64,000 nucleotides of DNA from Streptomyces xanthii (GCF_014621695.1 NZ_CP061281.1:1364001-1428000); one strand, 5' to 3'. Counted from the stretch's first letter, positions 25,236-33,627 are shown. Numbers and translations are program-made. The notes: a model not told the origin generated them from the letters alone.

Positions 25236-25748
25236 ATGCAGTTCGGCCGCACCTACGAAGAGTTCACCGTCGGGGACGTCTACAAGCACTGGCCCGGGAA
25301 GACGGTCACCGAGTACGACGACCACCTCTTCTGTCTCCTGACGATGAACCACCACCCCCTCCACATGGACACGAACTATGCGGAGAAGACGACGGACTTC
25401 GGCAAGAACGTCGTCGTCGGCAACTACATCTACTCCCTGCTGCTCGGCATGTCCGTCCCGGACGTCTCCGGCAAGGCCATCGCCAACCTGGAGATCGAGT
25501 CGCTCAAGCACGTGGCGCCGACCTTCCACGGCGACACCATCTACGGCGAGACCACGGTCCTCGACAAGACCCCGTCGAAGTCGAAGAACGACCGCGGCAT
25601 CGTCTACGTGGAGACCAAGGGCTACAAGCAGGACGGCACGCTCGTGTGCGTCTTCCGCCGCAAGGTGATGGTGCCCACCGAGACGTACATCAAGGAGCGC
25701 GGCGGCGAGCAGCCCGGCCGCCCGGACCTTCAGGAGAAGCAGAAGTGA
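25236..25748 (+). CDS. MaoC-like hydratase (probable mesaconyl-CoA hydratase)
   Basis: A 170-aa single hot-dog-fold protein of the MaoC dehydratase group. The hydratase residues are suggested by NHHPLHMDTNYAEKT (Asp/His pair) and a following GNYIYSLLLGM stretch. Context suggests hydration of mesaconyl-CoA to beta-methylmalyl-CoA. The proteobacterial mesaconyl-CoA hydratase is about twice this length, so this may be a short actinobacterial version acting as a dimer. The gene starts five bases after the lyase stop and overlaps the next gene by four bases. Confidence 0.82.
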   Translation: MQFGRTYEEFTVGDVYKHWPGKTVTEYDDHLFCLLTMNHHPLHMDTNYAEKTTDFGKNVVVGNYIYSLLLGMSVPDVSGKAIANLEIESLKHVAPTFHGDTIYGETTVLDKTPSKSKNDRGIVYVETKGYKQDGTLVCVFRRKVMVPTETYIKERGGEQPGRPDLQEKQK

Positions 25749-26950
25749 GCCGACTCGCCCAGACCCACGGCCTGACGGATGTGCAGCGAGAGATCCTGTC
25801 CACCGTCCGGGACTTCGTGGACAAGGAGATCATCCCCGTCGCGACGGAGCTGGAGCACCGCGACGAGTACCCGCAGCAGATCGTCGACGGGCTCAAGGAG
25901 TTGGGTCTGTTCGGTCTCATGATCCCCGAGGAGTACGGGGGTCTGGGCGAGTCGCTGCTGACGTACGCCCTGTGCGTGGAGGAGATCGCGCGCGGCTGGA
26001 TGTCGGTCTCCGGCATCATCAACACGCACTTCATCGTGGCGTACATGCTCAAGCAGCACGGCACGCAGGAGCAGAAGGAGTACTTCCTTCCGCGGATGGC
26101 GCTCGGCGAGGTGCGCGGCGCGTTCTCGATGTCCGAGCCGGCGCTCGGCTCCGACGTCTCGGCGATCTCGTCGAAGGCGGTCAAGGACGGCGACGAGTAC
26201 GTCCTGAACGGTCAGAAGATGTGGCTGACCAACGGCGGAACGTCAACGCTCGTGGCGGTTCTCACACGAAGTGACGAAGGACACCCCGAGGGCACGGCCC
26301 CGCACAAGTCGATGACGACCTTCCTCGTGGAGAAGGAGCCCGGGTTCGGTGAGGTCCGTCCCGGACTCACCATCCCCGGGAAGATCGACAAGATGGGTTA
26401 CAAGGGCGTCGACACCACCGAGCTGGTGATGGACGACCTGCGCATTCCGGCCAATCGTGTGCTCGGCGGCGAGACCGGCCGAGGGTTTTACCAAATGATG
26501 GACGGCGTCGAGGTCGGCCGCGTGAATGTCGCGGCGCGTGGCTGCGGTGTCGCACAGCGTGCCTTCGAACTGGGTGTCTCGTATGCCCAGCAGCGCCACA
26601 CTTTCGGCAAGGCGATCGCCCAGCACCAGGCCATCCAGTTCAAGCTGGCCGAGATGGCTACCAAGGTCGAGGCCGCGCATGCGATGATGGTCAACGCAGC
26701 ACGCAAAAAGGACTCCGGGGAACGAAACGACCTCGAAGCGGGAATGGCCAAGTACCTGGCCTCCGAATACTGCAAGGAAGTCGTGGAGGACGCGTTCCGG
26801 ATCCATGGCGGATACGGGTTCTCGAAGGAGTACGAGATCGAGCGCCTCTACCGCGAGGCTCCGATGCTGCTGATCGGCGAAGGTACCGCCGAAATCCAGA
26901 AAATGATCATTGGTCGTCGACTGCTCGAAGAGTATCGGTTCCAGGGCTGA
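25745..26950 (+). CDS. Acyl-CoA dehydrogenase (probable methylsuccinyl-CoA dehydrogenase)
   Basis: A 401-aa FAD acyl-CoA dehydrogenase. It has the signature AFSMSEPALGSDVSA near residue 120, the FAD-site WLTNGG, QRHTFGKAIAQHQAIQFKLA and the C-terminal IGEGTAEIQKMIIGR, whose Glu sits where medium-chain enzymes carry their catalytic base. In this cluster it should oxidise (2S)-methylsuccinyl-CoA to mesaconyl-CoA. It lacks the long N-terminal extension of the proteobacterial enzyme. The GTG start overlaps the MaoC stop (GTGA). The 3' third uses slightly less GC-rich codons than its neighbours. A strong hairpin follows. Confidence 0.88.
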   Translation: MSRLAQTHGLTDVQREILSTVRDFVDKEIIPVATELEHRDEYPQQIVDGLKELGLFGLMIPEEYGGLGESLLTYALCVEEIARGWMSVSGIINTHFIVAYMLKQHGTQEQKEYFLPRMALGEVRGAFSMSEPALGSDVSAISSKAVKDGDEYVLNGQKMWLTNGGTSTLVAVLTRSDEGHPEGTAPHKSMTTFLVEKEPGFGEVRPGLTIPGKIDKMGYKGVDTTELVMDDLRIPANRVLGGETGRGFYQMMDGVEVGRVNVAARGCGVAQRAFELGVSYAQQRHTFGKAIAQHQAIQFKLAEMATKVEAAHAMMVNAARKKDSGERNDLEAGMAKYLASEYCKEVVEDAFRIHGGYGFSKEYEIERLYREAPMLLIGEGTAEIQKMIIGRRLLEEYRFQG

Positions 26951-26971
26951 GCCTGGGCGTGATGTCCGGTT

Positions 26972-27008
26972 ACGGGGTGTTTTCTTCGCAAGGAAGATCA
27001 CACCCCGT
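26972..27008 (+). terminator. Terminator at the end of the ethylmalonyl-CoA operon
   Basis: A two-tier hairpin: ACGGGGTGT pairs with ACACCCCGT (9 bp), then a TT/TC internal mismatch, then TCTTC pairs with GAAGA around a GCAAG loop. It begins 22 bases after the acyl-CoA dehydrogenase stop and separates the pathway genes from psd. Confidence 0.75.
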
Positions 27009-27134
27009 CAACACTCTTCGGCCGCCGACTCGGCTTCCTGGCTTGCCCAGTTGTGGCTCGCAACCGATAGCATCCCCGGAAAAGCCGCCGTCCCCCCGTA
27101 ACCAGCGCGGCCTCATCCGCTACGAAGGTCATCC

Positions 27135-27791
27135 ATGCCCCACAGCCAAACCTCTGCACCACGCGACGGCTTCCTCGGTGGTCGCCTTGCGCGCGGAGCA
27201 TCGCCGTGGCTCCTTCCGACCGTCGCCACGGCCGCTCTGAGCCTGGCCCGATCGCGTCGGTCCAAGAAGGCCGCAGCACTCGCCGTCCCGACCACCGCTC
27301 TGGCGGCTGGCATGCTGTGGTTCTTCCGCGACCCCGAGCGCGAGATCGCCTCCGGCCGGGTCATCTCCCCGGCCGACGGTGTGGTGCAGAGCATCATGCC
27401 GTGGAAGGACGGCCGCACCCGCGTCGCGATCTTCATGAGCCCGCTGAACGTCCACGTGAACCGCGCGCCGCTCTCCGGCACCGTGACCTCCGTCGAGCAC
27501 ATCCCCGGCGGATTCGTCCCGGCGTTCAACAAGGAGAGCGAGAACAACGAGCGCGTCGTCTGGCACTTCGACACCGAGCTCGGTGACATCGAGATGATCC
27601 AGATCGCCGGCGCCGTCGCCCGCCGCATCGTGCCCTACATCCCCCAGGGCACGAAGGTCGAGCAGGGCGAGCGCATCGGTCTGATCCGGTTCGGCTCGCG
27701 CGTGGACATCTACCTGCCCGAGGGCGTCGAGGTCGACGTCGAGGTCGGGCAGAAGACGGTGGCTGGGGTGACTCGCATTGACCGTGACTGA
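27135..27791 (+). CDS. psd: Phosphatidylserine decarboxylase proenzyme
   Basis: A 218-aa membrane-associated decarboxylase that makes phosphatidylethanolamine. It is the short class without the large N-terminal region. Hydrophobic segments lie near residues 25-38 and 48-63. The self-cleavage motif RFGSRVDIY places the pyruvoyl-forming Ser at 188; Asp81 (SPADG) and His107 (NVHVNR) match the autoprocessing site. GAAGG precedes the ATG. The 3' end overlaps pssA by 14 bases, so the last two steps of phosphatidylethanolamine synthesis are coupled. Confidence 0.95.
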   Translation: MPHSQTSAPRDGFLGGRLARGASPWLLPTVATAALSLARSRRSKKAAALAVPTTALAAGMLWFFRDPEREIASGRVISPADGVVQSIMPWKDGRTRVAIFMSPLNVHVNRAPLSGTVTSVEHIPGGFVPAFNKESENNERVVWHFDTELGDIEMIQIAGAVARRIVPYIPQGTKVEQGERIGLIRFGSRVDIYLPEGVEVDVEVGQKTVAGVTRIDRD

Positions 27792-28629
27792 TCCCGAGAC
27801 CCAGACCTGGGCCTCCGACGCCGACGGCGCCGACGAGGCGGAGGAGATGCCGCTCTCACTGCGTCTGTCGATAGCGGACACGCTCACGCTCGGCAACGCC
27901 ACGTGCGGCTTCATGGCGGTCTACTTCACGACGACCGGCATTCTGATCCCGCACATCCAGGGCAGCAACGACTCCGGCATGGCGCGGCACTCCGCCGCGA
28001 CGGCCGTGATCCTGATGCTGGCCGCCGCGATCTTCGACCTGTTCGACGGTCTGGTGGCCCGCAAGCTGCGTTCGTCGCCGATGGGCGCGGAGCTGGACAA
28101 CCTCTCCGACCTCATCAGCTTCGGGCTCGCGCCCGCCTACTTCGTGCTCGTCTACGGCATGGTCGCCGACGACGCGCACCAGAGAGTGGCCGCGGTCGGA
28201 GCGATCGTGGTGCTCCTGGCGGTGGTGCTGAGACTCGCGCGGTTCTCCTGCGTGACCGTGAAGGACGGCACGTTCCAGGGCATGCCGTCGCCGTTCGGCG
28301 CGCTGACGGTCGTCTCGATCGTTCTCCTGGAGCTGCCCTTCGTGGCGACGCTCCTGGCGATCATCGGTACGGCGTGGCTGATGGTGAGCCGGGTCGAGTA
28401 CCCGAAGCCGCGGGGCCGCACGGCGGTCGCGATGCTGTCGTGGATCGTCCTGAGCATGGCTCTGCTGGCCGCGTGGGCCTTCGACGCCCCCGGGGGCCAG
28501 CTGCTCCTCCAGACGGGCTGTGCGCTCCAGCTGGTGCTCGGAGCGGTCATCCCGCTCTTCGCCACGGCTCGCCGCGTGAACAATTTCCGCGACAACCGCC
28601 GCGAGGCGCGTGCCGCGCAGCTTCCGTAG
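27778..28629 (+). CDS. pssA: CDP-diacylglycerol-serine O-phosphatidyltransferase
   Basis: A 283-aa integral membrane enzyme with about seven hydrophobic segments. The CDP-alcohol phosphotransferase motif is D90-G-LV-A94-R95 ... G103 ... D107 ... D111; seven residues separate AR from G by my count, where eight are usual. It joins CDP-diacylglycerol to serine, feeding Psd. The TTG at 27778 (inside psd) is chosen because GGGGTG lies upstream; GTG 27784 is an alternative, and ATG 27847 would lose only the acidic N-terminus. The transcript ends in a perfect 16-bp hairpin. Confidence 0.92.
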   Translation: MTVTDPETQTWASDADGADEAEEMPLSLRLSIADTLTLGNATCGFMAVYFTTTGILIPHIQGSNDSGMARHSAATAVILMLAAAIFDLFDGLVARKLRSSPMGAELDNLSDLISFGLAPAYFVLVYGMVADDAHQRVAAVGAIVVLLAVVLRLARFSCVTVKDGTFQGMPSPFGALTVVSIVLLELPFVATLLAIIGTAWLMVSRVEYPKPRGRTAVAMLSWIVLSMALLAAWAFDAPGGQLLLQTGCALQLVLGAVIPLFATARRVNNFRDNRREARAAQLP

Positions 28630-28645
28630 TTCGCCGAGTACGCAA

Positions 28646-28682
28646 GGAAGGGCCCCGAACCTTTGAGGTTCGGGGCCCTTCC
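28646..28682 (+). terminator. Strong terminator of the psd-pssA operon
   Basis: GGAAGGGCCCCGAACC (28646-28661) and its exact complement (28667-28682) form a 16-bp perfect stem with a 5-base loop TTTGA, 17 bases after the pssA stop. It is the longest perfect intergenic hairpin I noticed in the window. There is no downstream T-run. Confidence 0.88.
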
Positions 28683-28693
28683 GTATGCCCTCA

Positions 28694-28832
28694 CGCGCGG
28701 CCCCGGTGGGGGCTGGCCGCGCAGTTCCCCGCGCCCCTGAGGGGGCTGCGCCTCCTCGGGGAGATGCCACCCGAAGGGTGTGCATCTCAGGGGCGCGGGG
28801 AACTTCGCGAGACGCCCCACCGGGCCGCGGAC
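28694..28832. repeat. Dispersed foldback repeat, copy 3
   Basis: It has the same architecture as copies 1 and 2: CGCGGCCCCGGTGGGGGC and GCGCAGTTCCCCGCGCCCCTGA on the left; CTCAGGGGCGCGGGGAAC then GACGCCCCACCGGGCCGCG on the right; GAGATGCC...GCATCTC as the inner hairpin, nearly identical to copy 1. One arm has TTCGCG where the others read CTGCGC. It sits between the convergent genes pssA and glycerate kinase, 46 bases from the stop of the latter. Confidence 0.85.
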
Positions 28833-28875
28833 GGTGACGGGACCGGCGGAGCTACGGCGAGGAGCCGAGTCGGCC

Positions 28876-30027
28876 TCAGCTCAGGAAATCTCGCGCGATG
28901 CGCTCCGCCACGTCCTCCAGGATGGGCCCCGCCTCGGCGATGCAGCGCGCCACATCCGGCTCCAGGTCGGTGAGCGCGTAGGCCCGGCGGATACCGGCCC
29001 GGCCGAGCGCCTCCGGCGGCAGGGCCAGCCGCCCGCACACCGCGACGACCTCGATCCCGGCCGCCCGGGCCGCCGCCGCGACCCCCGCCGGCGCCTTCCC
29101 GTGCAGGGTCTGCTCGTCCAGCGACCCCTCACCGGTGATCACCAGCGTCGCCTTCGCGAGCGCCGGCGCGAACCCGAGGACGTCGAGCATGACCTCGATC
29201 CCGGGCCGGAAGCTCGCGCCGAGGCCGACGAGCGCCCCGTACCCGATGCCGCCGGCGGCACCCGCCCCCGGCGACGCCGCGTACTCGAGCGCGGCGGGCC
29301 CGACGGACTCGCCGAGCACCTTCGCGAAGTGGTCCAGGGCGGCGTCCAGCTCGGCCACGTCCTCGGGCGTCGCGCCCTTCTGCGGGCCGTACACCGCGGG
29401 CGCGCCCTTCGGGCCCGTCAGCGGGTTGTCCACGTCGCTGGCGAGCACGATCTCGACGTCGGCGAGGCGCGGGTCGAGGCCCGACAGGTCGGCCGAGGCC
29501 AGCGTGGCCAGCGGGCCGCCGCCGGGCGCGACCGGGTCCCCGGACGCGTCCAGGAAGCGGGCGCCGAGCGCGGCGAGCATGCCGGCGCCGCCGTCGGTCG
29601 TGGCGCTGCCGCCGACGCCGAAGACGATGCTGCGCGCGCCCGCGTCGAGCGCGGCGAGGAGCACCTCGCCGGATCCGTACGTGGTCGACGTCAGCGGGGC
29701 GAAGACGCCCTCCGGCAGGAGCTGGAGGCCCGAGGCCTCCGCCATCTCGACGACCGCGGTGCCCTCGCGCAGCGCGTACGCCGCGGTGACCTTCTCGCCG
29801 AGCGGTCCGGTCACCTCGACCTCGCGGCGCTCGAAGCCCGCCGCGACGGCCGCCGCGACGGTCCCGTCACCGCCGTCGGCGACCGGCACCGCCTCGACCT
29901 CGACGTCGGGCGCGACCCGGCGCAGTCCCGCCGTCACACGCTGTGCGACCTGCACCGCGGTCAGCGAGCCCTTGAACTTGTCCGCCGCGATCAACACGTG
30001 CCGCGCGGCCTGTGCAGCGTCCGCCAC
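28876..30027 (-). CDS. Glycerate kinase (GK type I)
   Basis: A 383-aa soluble kinase that phosphorylates D-glycerate in glycolate or glyoxylate assimilation. Signatures are HVLIAADKFKGSLTA at the start, VADGGDGT, FGVGGSATTDGGAGMLAALG (glycine-rich phosphate loop), ASDVDNPL and TGEGSLDEQT. The GTG at 30027 follows GGGGAGAGC and gives the family's usual N-terminus; ATG 30066 adds 13 residues. Glyoxylate produced by the CoA lyase upstream could enter central metabolism by the glycerate route, but this link is inference. Confidence 0.92.
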   Translation of the reverse strand: MADAAQAARHVLIAADKFKGSLTAVQVAQRVTAGLRRVAPDVEVEAVPVADGGDGTVAAAVAAGFERREVEVTGPLGEKVTAAYALREGTAVVEMAEASGLQLLPEGVFAPLTSTTYGSGEVLLAALDAGARSIVFGVGGSATTDGGAGMLAALGARFLDASGDPVAPGGGPLATLASADLSGLDPRLADVEIVLASDVDNPLTGPKGAPAVYGPQKGATPEDVAELDAALDHFAKVLGESVGPAALEYAASPGAGAAGGIGYGALVGLGASFRPGIEVMLDVLGFAPALAKATLVITGEGSLDEQTLHGKAPAGVAAAARAAGIEVVAVCGRLALPPEALGRAGIRRAYALTDLEPDVARCIAEAGPILEDVAERIARDFLS

Positions 30028-30225
30028 CTTGCTCTCCCCTTGCTGTTCGGGCCTTGCTCGAAACAAGGCAGTCGCGCCGCTGCGACCTTAACCGCAGGAG
30101 GGGCTCCCTGCCCATGGTCGTCCGCCTCGCGGGACGCCGACTCGCCCGGATAACTCAGTGGATATACGTACACAGTAGGGCGTCCGGATCTGGAAAACGA
30201 TCGATCAAACGACGCCGTCGCTCGC

Positions 30226-30231
30226 TAGGCT
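30226..30231 (+). promoter_or_regulatory. -10 element for a leaderless NUDIX transcript
   Basis: TAGGCT ends seven bases before the ATG at 30239, the usual spacing for Streptomyces leaderless mRNAs, and no Shine-Dalgarno is present. No good -35 was found. The 30028-30238 gap otherwise holds only the divergent glycerate kinase leader. Confidence 0.5.
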
Positions 30232-30238
30232 GAGCCGG

Positions 30239-30730
30239 ATGAGCACCCTGGACTACGCCACGTACATCGCCGGACTCCCCCGTGTGCTGGTCGGCGCCGC
30301 CGCGCTGTTCCGCGACGAGCGCGGGCACGTCCTGGTGGTCGAGCCGAACTATCGGGAGGGCTGGGCGCTGCCCGGCGGCACGGTGGAGTCGGACGACGGG
30401 GAGACGCCCCGGCAGGGCGCCCGGCGCGAGACGCTGGAGGAGATCGGGCTCGACGTGGACCTCGGGCGGCTGCTCGTCGTGGACTGGGTGCCGGGCCCGG
30501 GGCGGCCGCCGATCGTGGCCTACCTCTACGACGGCGGGGTGCTGGACGCCGAGCGGATCGCCGCGATCCGGCTCCAGGAGGAGGAGCTGCTGTCGTGGCG
30601 GTTCGTCCCGCACGACGAGCTGGACACCTACCTCCTCGGCACGCTGCACGGCCGGGTCACCAACGCCCTGGACGTCCTGTCCTCCGGATCCGGCACCGTC
30701 GAGCTCGAGAGCGGGCGGCCCGTCGGCTGA
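30239..30730 (+). CDS. NUDIX hydrolase
   Basis: A 163-aa pyrophosphohydrolase. The Nudix helix REtlEEiGL is intact (GARRETLEEIGL), but the loop before it is two residues longer than the usual Gx5E (GGTVESDDGET). The catalytic glutamates are present. Substrates may be nucleotide sugars, ADP-ribose or oxidised nucleotides; the Sir2 and macro-domain neighbours make ADP-ribose compounds attractive, but nothing in the sequence proves this. It appears to be translated from a leaderless mRNA. Sir2 follows 63 bases later in the same direction. Confidence 0.85.
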   Translation: MSTLDYATYIAGLPRVLVGAAALFRDERGHVLVVEPNYREGWALPGGTVESDDGETPRQGARRETLEEIGLDVDLGRLLVVDWVPGPGRPPIVAYLYDGGVLDAERIAAIRLQEEELLSWRFVPHDELDTYLLGTLHGRVTNALDVLSSGSGTVELESGRPVG

Positions 30731-30793
30731 CCTCGGCCGCCGGCGTCCGAAATCGGTGGACGCCGGCCCGGCTGCCTGGTCTGATCTGTCCCC

Positions 30794-31534
30794 ATGAGCG
30801 CCTCGACCGGAAAACCCCTCGTCGCCCTGCTGACCGGCGCCGGCATCAGCACCGACTCCGGCATCCCCGACTACCGCGGGCCGAAGGGGCTGTGGCGCGA
30901 GGATCCGGACGCCGAGAAGCTCGTCACGTACGAGTACTACATGAACGACCCGGAGATCAGGCGCCGCTCCTGGCTGATGCGTCTGCGGACCGGCGCCCTG
31001 AACCCCGAGCCGAACGCGGCGCACCACGCGATCGTGGACCTGGCGGCGTCCGGGGTCCCGGTGCGGGTCGTCACGCAGAACGTGGACGGGCTGCACCAGC
31101 GCGCCGGGCTGCCCGAGCGCAAGGTGATCGAACTGCACGGGTCGACCCGCCGCGTCGTCTGCACGGCGTGCGGCGAGCGCGGGCCCATGGAGGCGGCCCT
31201 CGCCCGGGTCGAGGCCGGCGAGGACGACCCGGGCTGCCCGGCGTGCGGCGGCATCCTCAAGCCGGCGACGGTGATGTTCGGCGAGCGGCTCGATCCGATG
31301 GTGATCGGCGAGGCCGCCGCGATCACGAAGGCGTGCCAGGTGTTCCTCGCGGTCGGCTCCAGTCTCCAGGTGCACCCGGCGGCGGGCCTGGCCGGTCTTG
31401 CCGCCGAGCAGGGGGCGCGCCTGGTGGTGGTGAACGCGGAGCCGACGCCGTACGACGACGTCGCCGACACGGTCGTACGCGAACCGATCGGGACGGCGCT
31501 GCCCCGGCTGCTGCGGGAACTGGTCGAGGGCTGA
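30794..31534 (+). CDS. NAD-dependent protein deacylase (Sir2 family)
   Basis: A 246-aa sirtuin that removes acyl groups from lysine using NAD and releases O-acetyl-ADP-ribose. All signatures are present: GAGISTDSGIPDYRG (15-29), TQNVDGLH (94-101), catalytic His115 in ELHG, and a zinc site of Cys123, Cys126, Cys148 and Cys151. It ends four bases from the convergent ogt gene. The macro-domain protein 2 kb away would act on its by-product. It might regulate acetyl-CoA-dependent metabolism, but no target is apparent. Confidence 0.95.
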   Translation: MSASTGKPLVALLTGAGISTDSGIPDYRGPKGLWREDPDAEKLVTYEYYMNDPEIRRRSWLMRLRTGALNPEPNAAHHAIVDLAASGVPVRVVTQNVDGLHQRAGLPERKVIELHGSTRRVVCTACGERGPMEAALARVEAGEDDPGCPACGGILKPATVMFGERLDPMVIGEAAAITKACQVFLAVGSSLQVHPAAGLAGLAAEQGARLVVVNAEPTPYDDVADTVVREPIGTALPRLLRELVEG

Positions 31535-31538
31535 CGGG

Positions 31539-32030
31539 CTAGAACAGGGCGGTGCCGCGCTCGAAGTCGAGCAGGCGGCGCTTGCGGGTCAGGCCGCCTC
31601 CGTAGCCGGTGAGGCTGCCGTCGGCGCCGACCACCCGGTGGCAGGGCACGATCACGCCGACGGGGTTCTTCCCGTTGGCGAGGCCGACCGCGCGGGAGGC
31701 CCCCGGATTGCCGAGCGCCTCCGCGAGCTCGCCGTAGGTGCGGGTCTCGCCGTACGGGATCTGCCGCAGCCGCTCCCACACGGACCGCTGGAACGGGGTG
31801 CCGTGCAGGTCGAGCGGCAGGTCGAACTCCTTCAGCTCGCCCTGGAAATAGGCCTCCAGTTGCTCGACGACGGCACCGAAGGGCCGCTCGTCGCGCTCGC
31901 CGAAGGTCTCCTCGGCCGGACGGTGGCGCTGGCCGGTCATGTAGAGGCCGGACAGCACACCGTCGGTGGCGACGAGGGTGAACGGTTCGTACGGGGTGTC
32001 AATGACGGTGTGCTGCCTGAGCTGGTCCAT
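31539..32030 (-). CDS. ogt: Methylated-DNA-[protein]-cysteine S-methyltransferase
   Basis: A 163-aa suicide alkyltransferase that moves methyl groups from O6-methylguanine onto its own cysteine. The active site VPCHRV places the acceptor at Cys130; the DNA-binding helix region RTYGELAEALGNPGASRAVG precedes it. It begins 12 bases after the Ada-AlkA gene in the same direction, forming an adaptive-response operon. No signal for LexA control was seen here. Confidence 0.95.
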   Translation of the reverse strand: MDQLRQHTVIDTPYEPFTLVATDGVLSGLYMTGQRHRPAEETFGERDERPFGAVVEQLEAYFQGELKEFDLPLDLHGTPFQRSVWERLRQIPYGETRTYGELAEALGNPGASRAVGLANGKNPVGVIVPCHRVVGADGSLTGYGGGLTRKRRLLDFERGTALF

Positions 32031-32041
32031 GGTGCGTTCCC

Positions 32042-33508
32042 TCACGCGGGCAGGAAGTTGATGGGGTGGTCGTCGGTGGCCCAGAGGTACTGGGTCGCGT
32101 AGGCGCGCCAGGGCCGCCAGGCCGCCGCGCGCGCGGTGAGCGCGGCCGGGGTGTGCGGCAGGCCCAGCTGCCGCGCCGCGCGGCGCATGCCGAGGTCGGT
32201 GGGCAGGAAGGCGTCGGGGTCGCCGAGGGCCCGCATGGCGATGGCCTCGATGGTCCAGGGGCCGAAGCCGGGCAGTGCGGCGAGCGCCGCCCGCGCCTCG
32301 TCCCAGTCCGACTCGGGTCCCAACGTGAGCCCCCCGTCGGTCAGTTCCCGTACGAGCGTCAGCAGGGTGGTGCGGCGGGTGCCGGGCAGGGCGAGGGACT
32401 CGGGGTCGAGGGAGGCGAGCGCGTCCGGGGTCGGGAAGAGGTGCGTGAGGCCGCCCTCGGGGTCCTCGACCGGGTCTCCGTGGGCGCGGACCAGCCGGGC
32501 AGCGTGGGTACGGGCGGCCGCCGTGGACACCTGCTGCCCGAGCACGGCGCGCACCGCGAACTCCGCCTCGTCGACGGTGCGCGGCACCCGGCGTCCCGGC
32601 GCCTTGTCGACGAGCGGGGCGAGCAGCGGGTCGGCGCGCAGCTGGTCGTCGACGGCGACGGGGTCGGCGTCGAGGTCGAGCAGGCGGCGGCAGCGGCTGA
32701 TGGCGACGGTGAGGTCGCGCTGGTCGGTGAGGATCAGCCGGCAGCCGATGTGCTCGGGGCCGGGGGTCAGCGCCACGATCCCGTACCCGTACGGGAGCCG
32801 CAGCGTGCGCCGGTACGCCCCGTCGCGCCACTCCTCGACGCCGGGCACGGCGGTGGCGGCGAGGTGGCCGAAGACGTTGTCGGGGTTCAGTGGCGTGCGG
32901 AACGGCAGGCGCAGGGTGATGGCCCCGGGAGCCCCGGTCCGCGCTCGTGGCGCCCGGTCGCGCAGTTCGCTCGGCGACAGGGCGAAGACCTCTCGGACCG
33001 TGTCGTTGAAGGAGCGGACCGAGGCGAATCCGGCGGCGAACGCGATGTCGGCCATCGCGAGGCCCGTCGTCTCGATGAGCAGCCGGGCGGTCTGGGCGCG
33101 CTGGGCGCGGGCCAGGGCGAGCGGGCCCGCGCCCAGCTCGGCGCGGAGCTGGCGCTCGACCTGGCGCTCGCTGTAGCGCAGCCGGCGCGCGAGGCCGGGC
33201 ACGCCCTCGCGGTCGACGACGCCGTCGCCGATCAGCCGCATGGCGCGGGCGGTGAGGTCCGCGCGCTGGTTCCACTCGGGCGAGCCCGGGGTCGAGTCGG
33301 GCCGGCAGCGCTTGCAGGCCCGGAACCCGGCCTGCTGGCAGGCGGCGGCGCTCGGGTAGAACACCATGTTCCGGGGCCGGGGCGGTACGGCGGGGCAGCC
33401 CGGCCGGCAGTAGATCCGGGTCGTCACGACGGCGGTGAAGAACACGCCGTCGAACCGGCTGTCCTTGGCCTGCACGGCCCGCACGCACCGCTCGGTATCG
33501 GTGTACAT
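32042..33508 (-). CDS. Ada-AlkA fusion: AraC-type regulator with methyl-phosphotriester and DNA glycosylase domains
   Basis: A 488-aa repair regulator. The Ada zinc domain (1-75) has Cys34, Cys38, Cys65 and Cys68, with Cys34 the expected methyl acceptor. An AraC-type helix-turn-helix (about 80-180) and an AlkA glycosylase part (about 195-488) follow, with the HhH-GPD motif LPGFGPWTIEAIAMRALGDP and a catalytic Asp in PTDLGM. It senses alkylated DNA, activates repair genes (including ogt behind it) and excises 3-methyladenine-type lesions. The start MYTDTERC matches the family. Ada-AlkA fusions are usual in actinomycetes. Confidence 0.94.
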   Translation of the reverse strand: MYTDTERCVRAVQAKDSRFDGVFFTAVVTTRIYCRPGCPAVPPRPRNMVFYPSAAACQQAGFRACKRCRPDSTPGSPEWNQRADLTARAMRLIGDGVVDREGVPGLARRLRYSERQVERQLRAELGAGPLALARAQRAQTARLLIETTGLAMADIAFAAGFASVRSFNDTVREVFALSPSELRDRAPRARTGAPGAITLRLPFRTPLNPDNVFGHLAATAVPGVEEWRDGAYRRTLRLPYGYGIVALTPGPEHIGCRLILTDQRDLTVAISRCRRLLDLDADPVAVDDQLRADPLLAPLVDKAPGRRVPRTVDEAEFAVRAVLGQQVSTAAARTHAARLVRAHGDPVEDPEGGLTHLFPTPDALASLDPESLALPGTRRTTLLTLVRELTDGGLTLGPESDWDEARAALAALPGFGPWTIEAIAMRALGDPDAFLPTDLGMRRAARQLGLPHTPAALTARAAAWRPWRAYATQYLWATDDHPINFLPA

Positions 33509-33578
33509 GTCTCCAGCATCGGTCACGGAGAAAGCCCTTGGCTGGCGAGAATCCGACATGAACGTGAGCGTCCCGGGG

Positions 33579-33627
33579 GCGCACGAAGTGTGCGTTGAGG
33601 GGCGCGGGGAACTGCGCGACCAGCCAC
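33579..33627. repeat. Solo right arm of the dispersed repeat (copy 4)
   Basis: AGGGGCGCGGGGAACTGCGC (33599-33618) is identical to the arm core of copies 1 and 2 and is followed by GACCAGCCAC, but no left arm is present. In front of it is a small hairpin, GCGCAC-GAAG-TGTGCG (about 33580-33595). It lies about 54 bases downstream of the macro-domain gene stop (33681), like the other copies. Confidence 0.7.

Noticed and set aside
30140..30175. tRNA-like stretch (GCCCGGATAACTCAGTGGATA) upstream of the NUDIX gene
   Set aside because: Only the D-arm looks tRNA-like. No anticodon stem, T-loop or matching acceptor stem follows within 70 bases.
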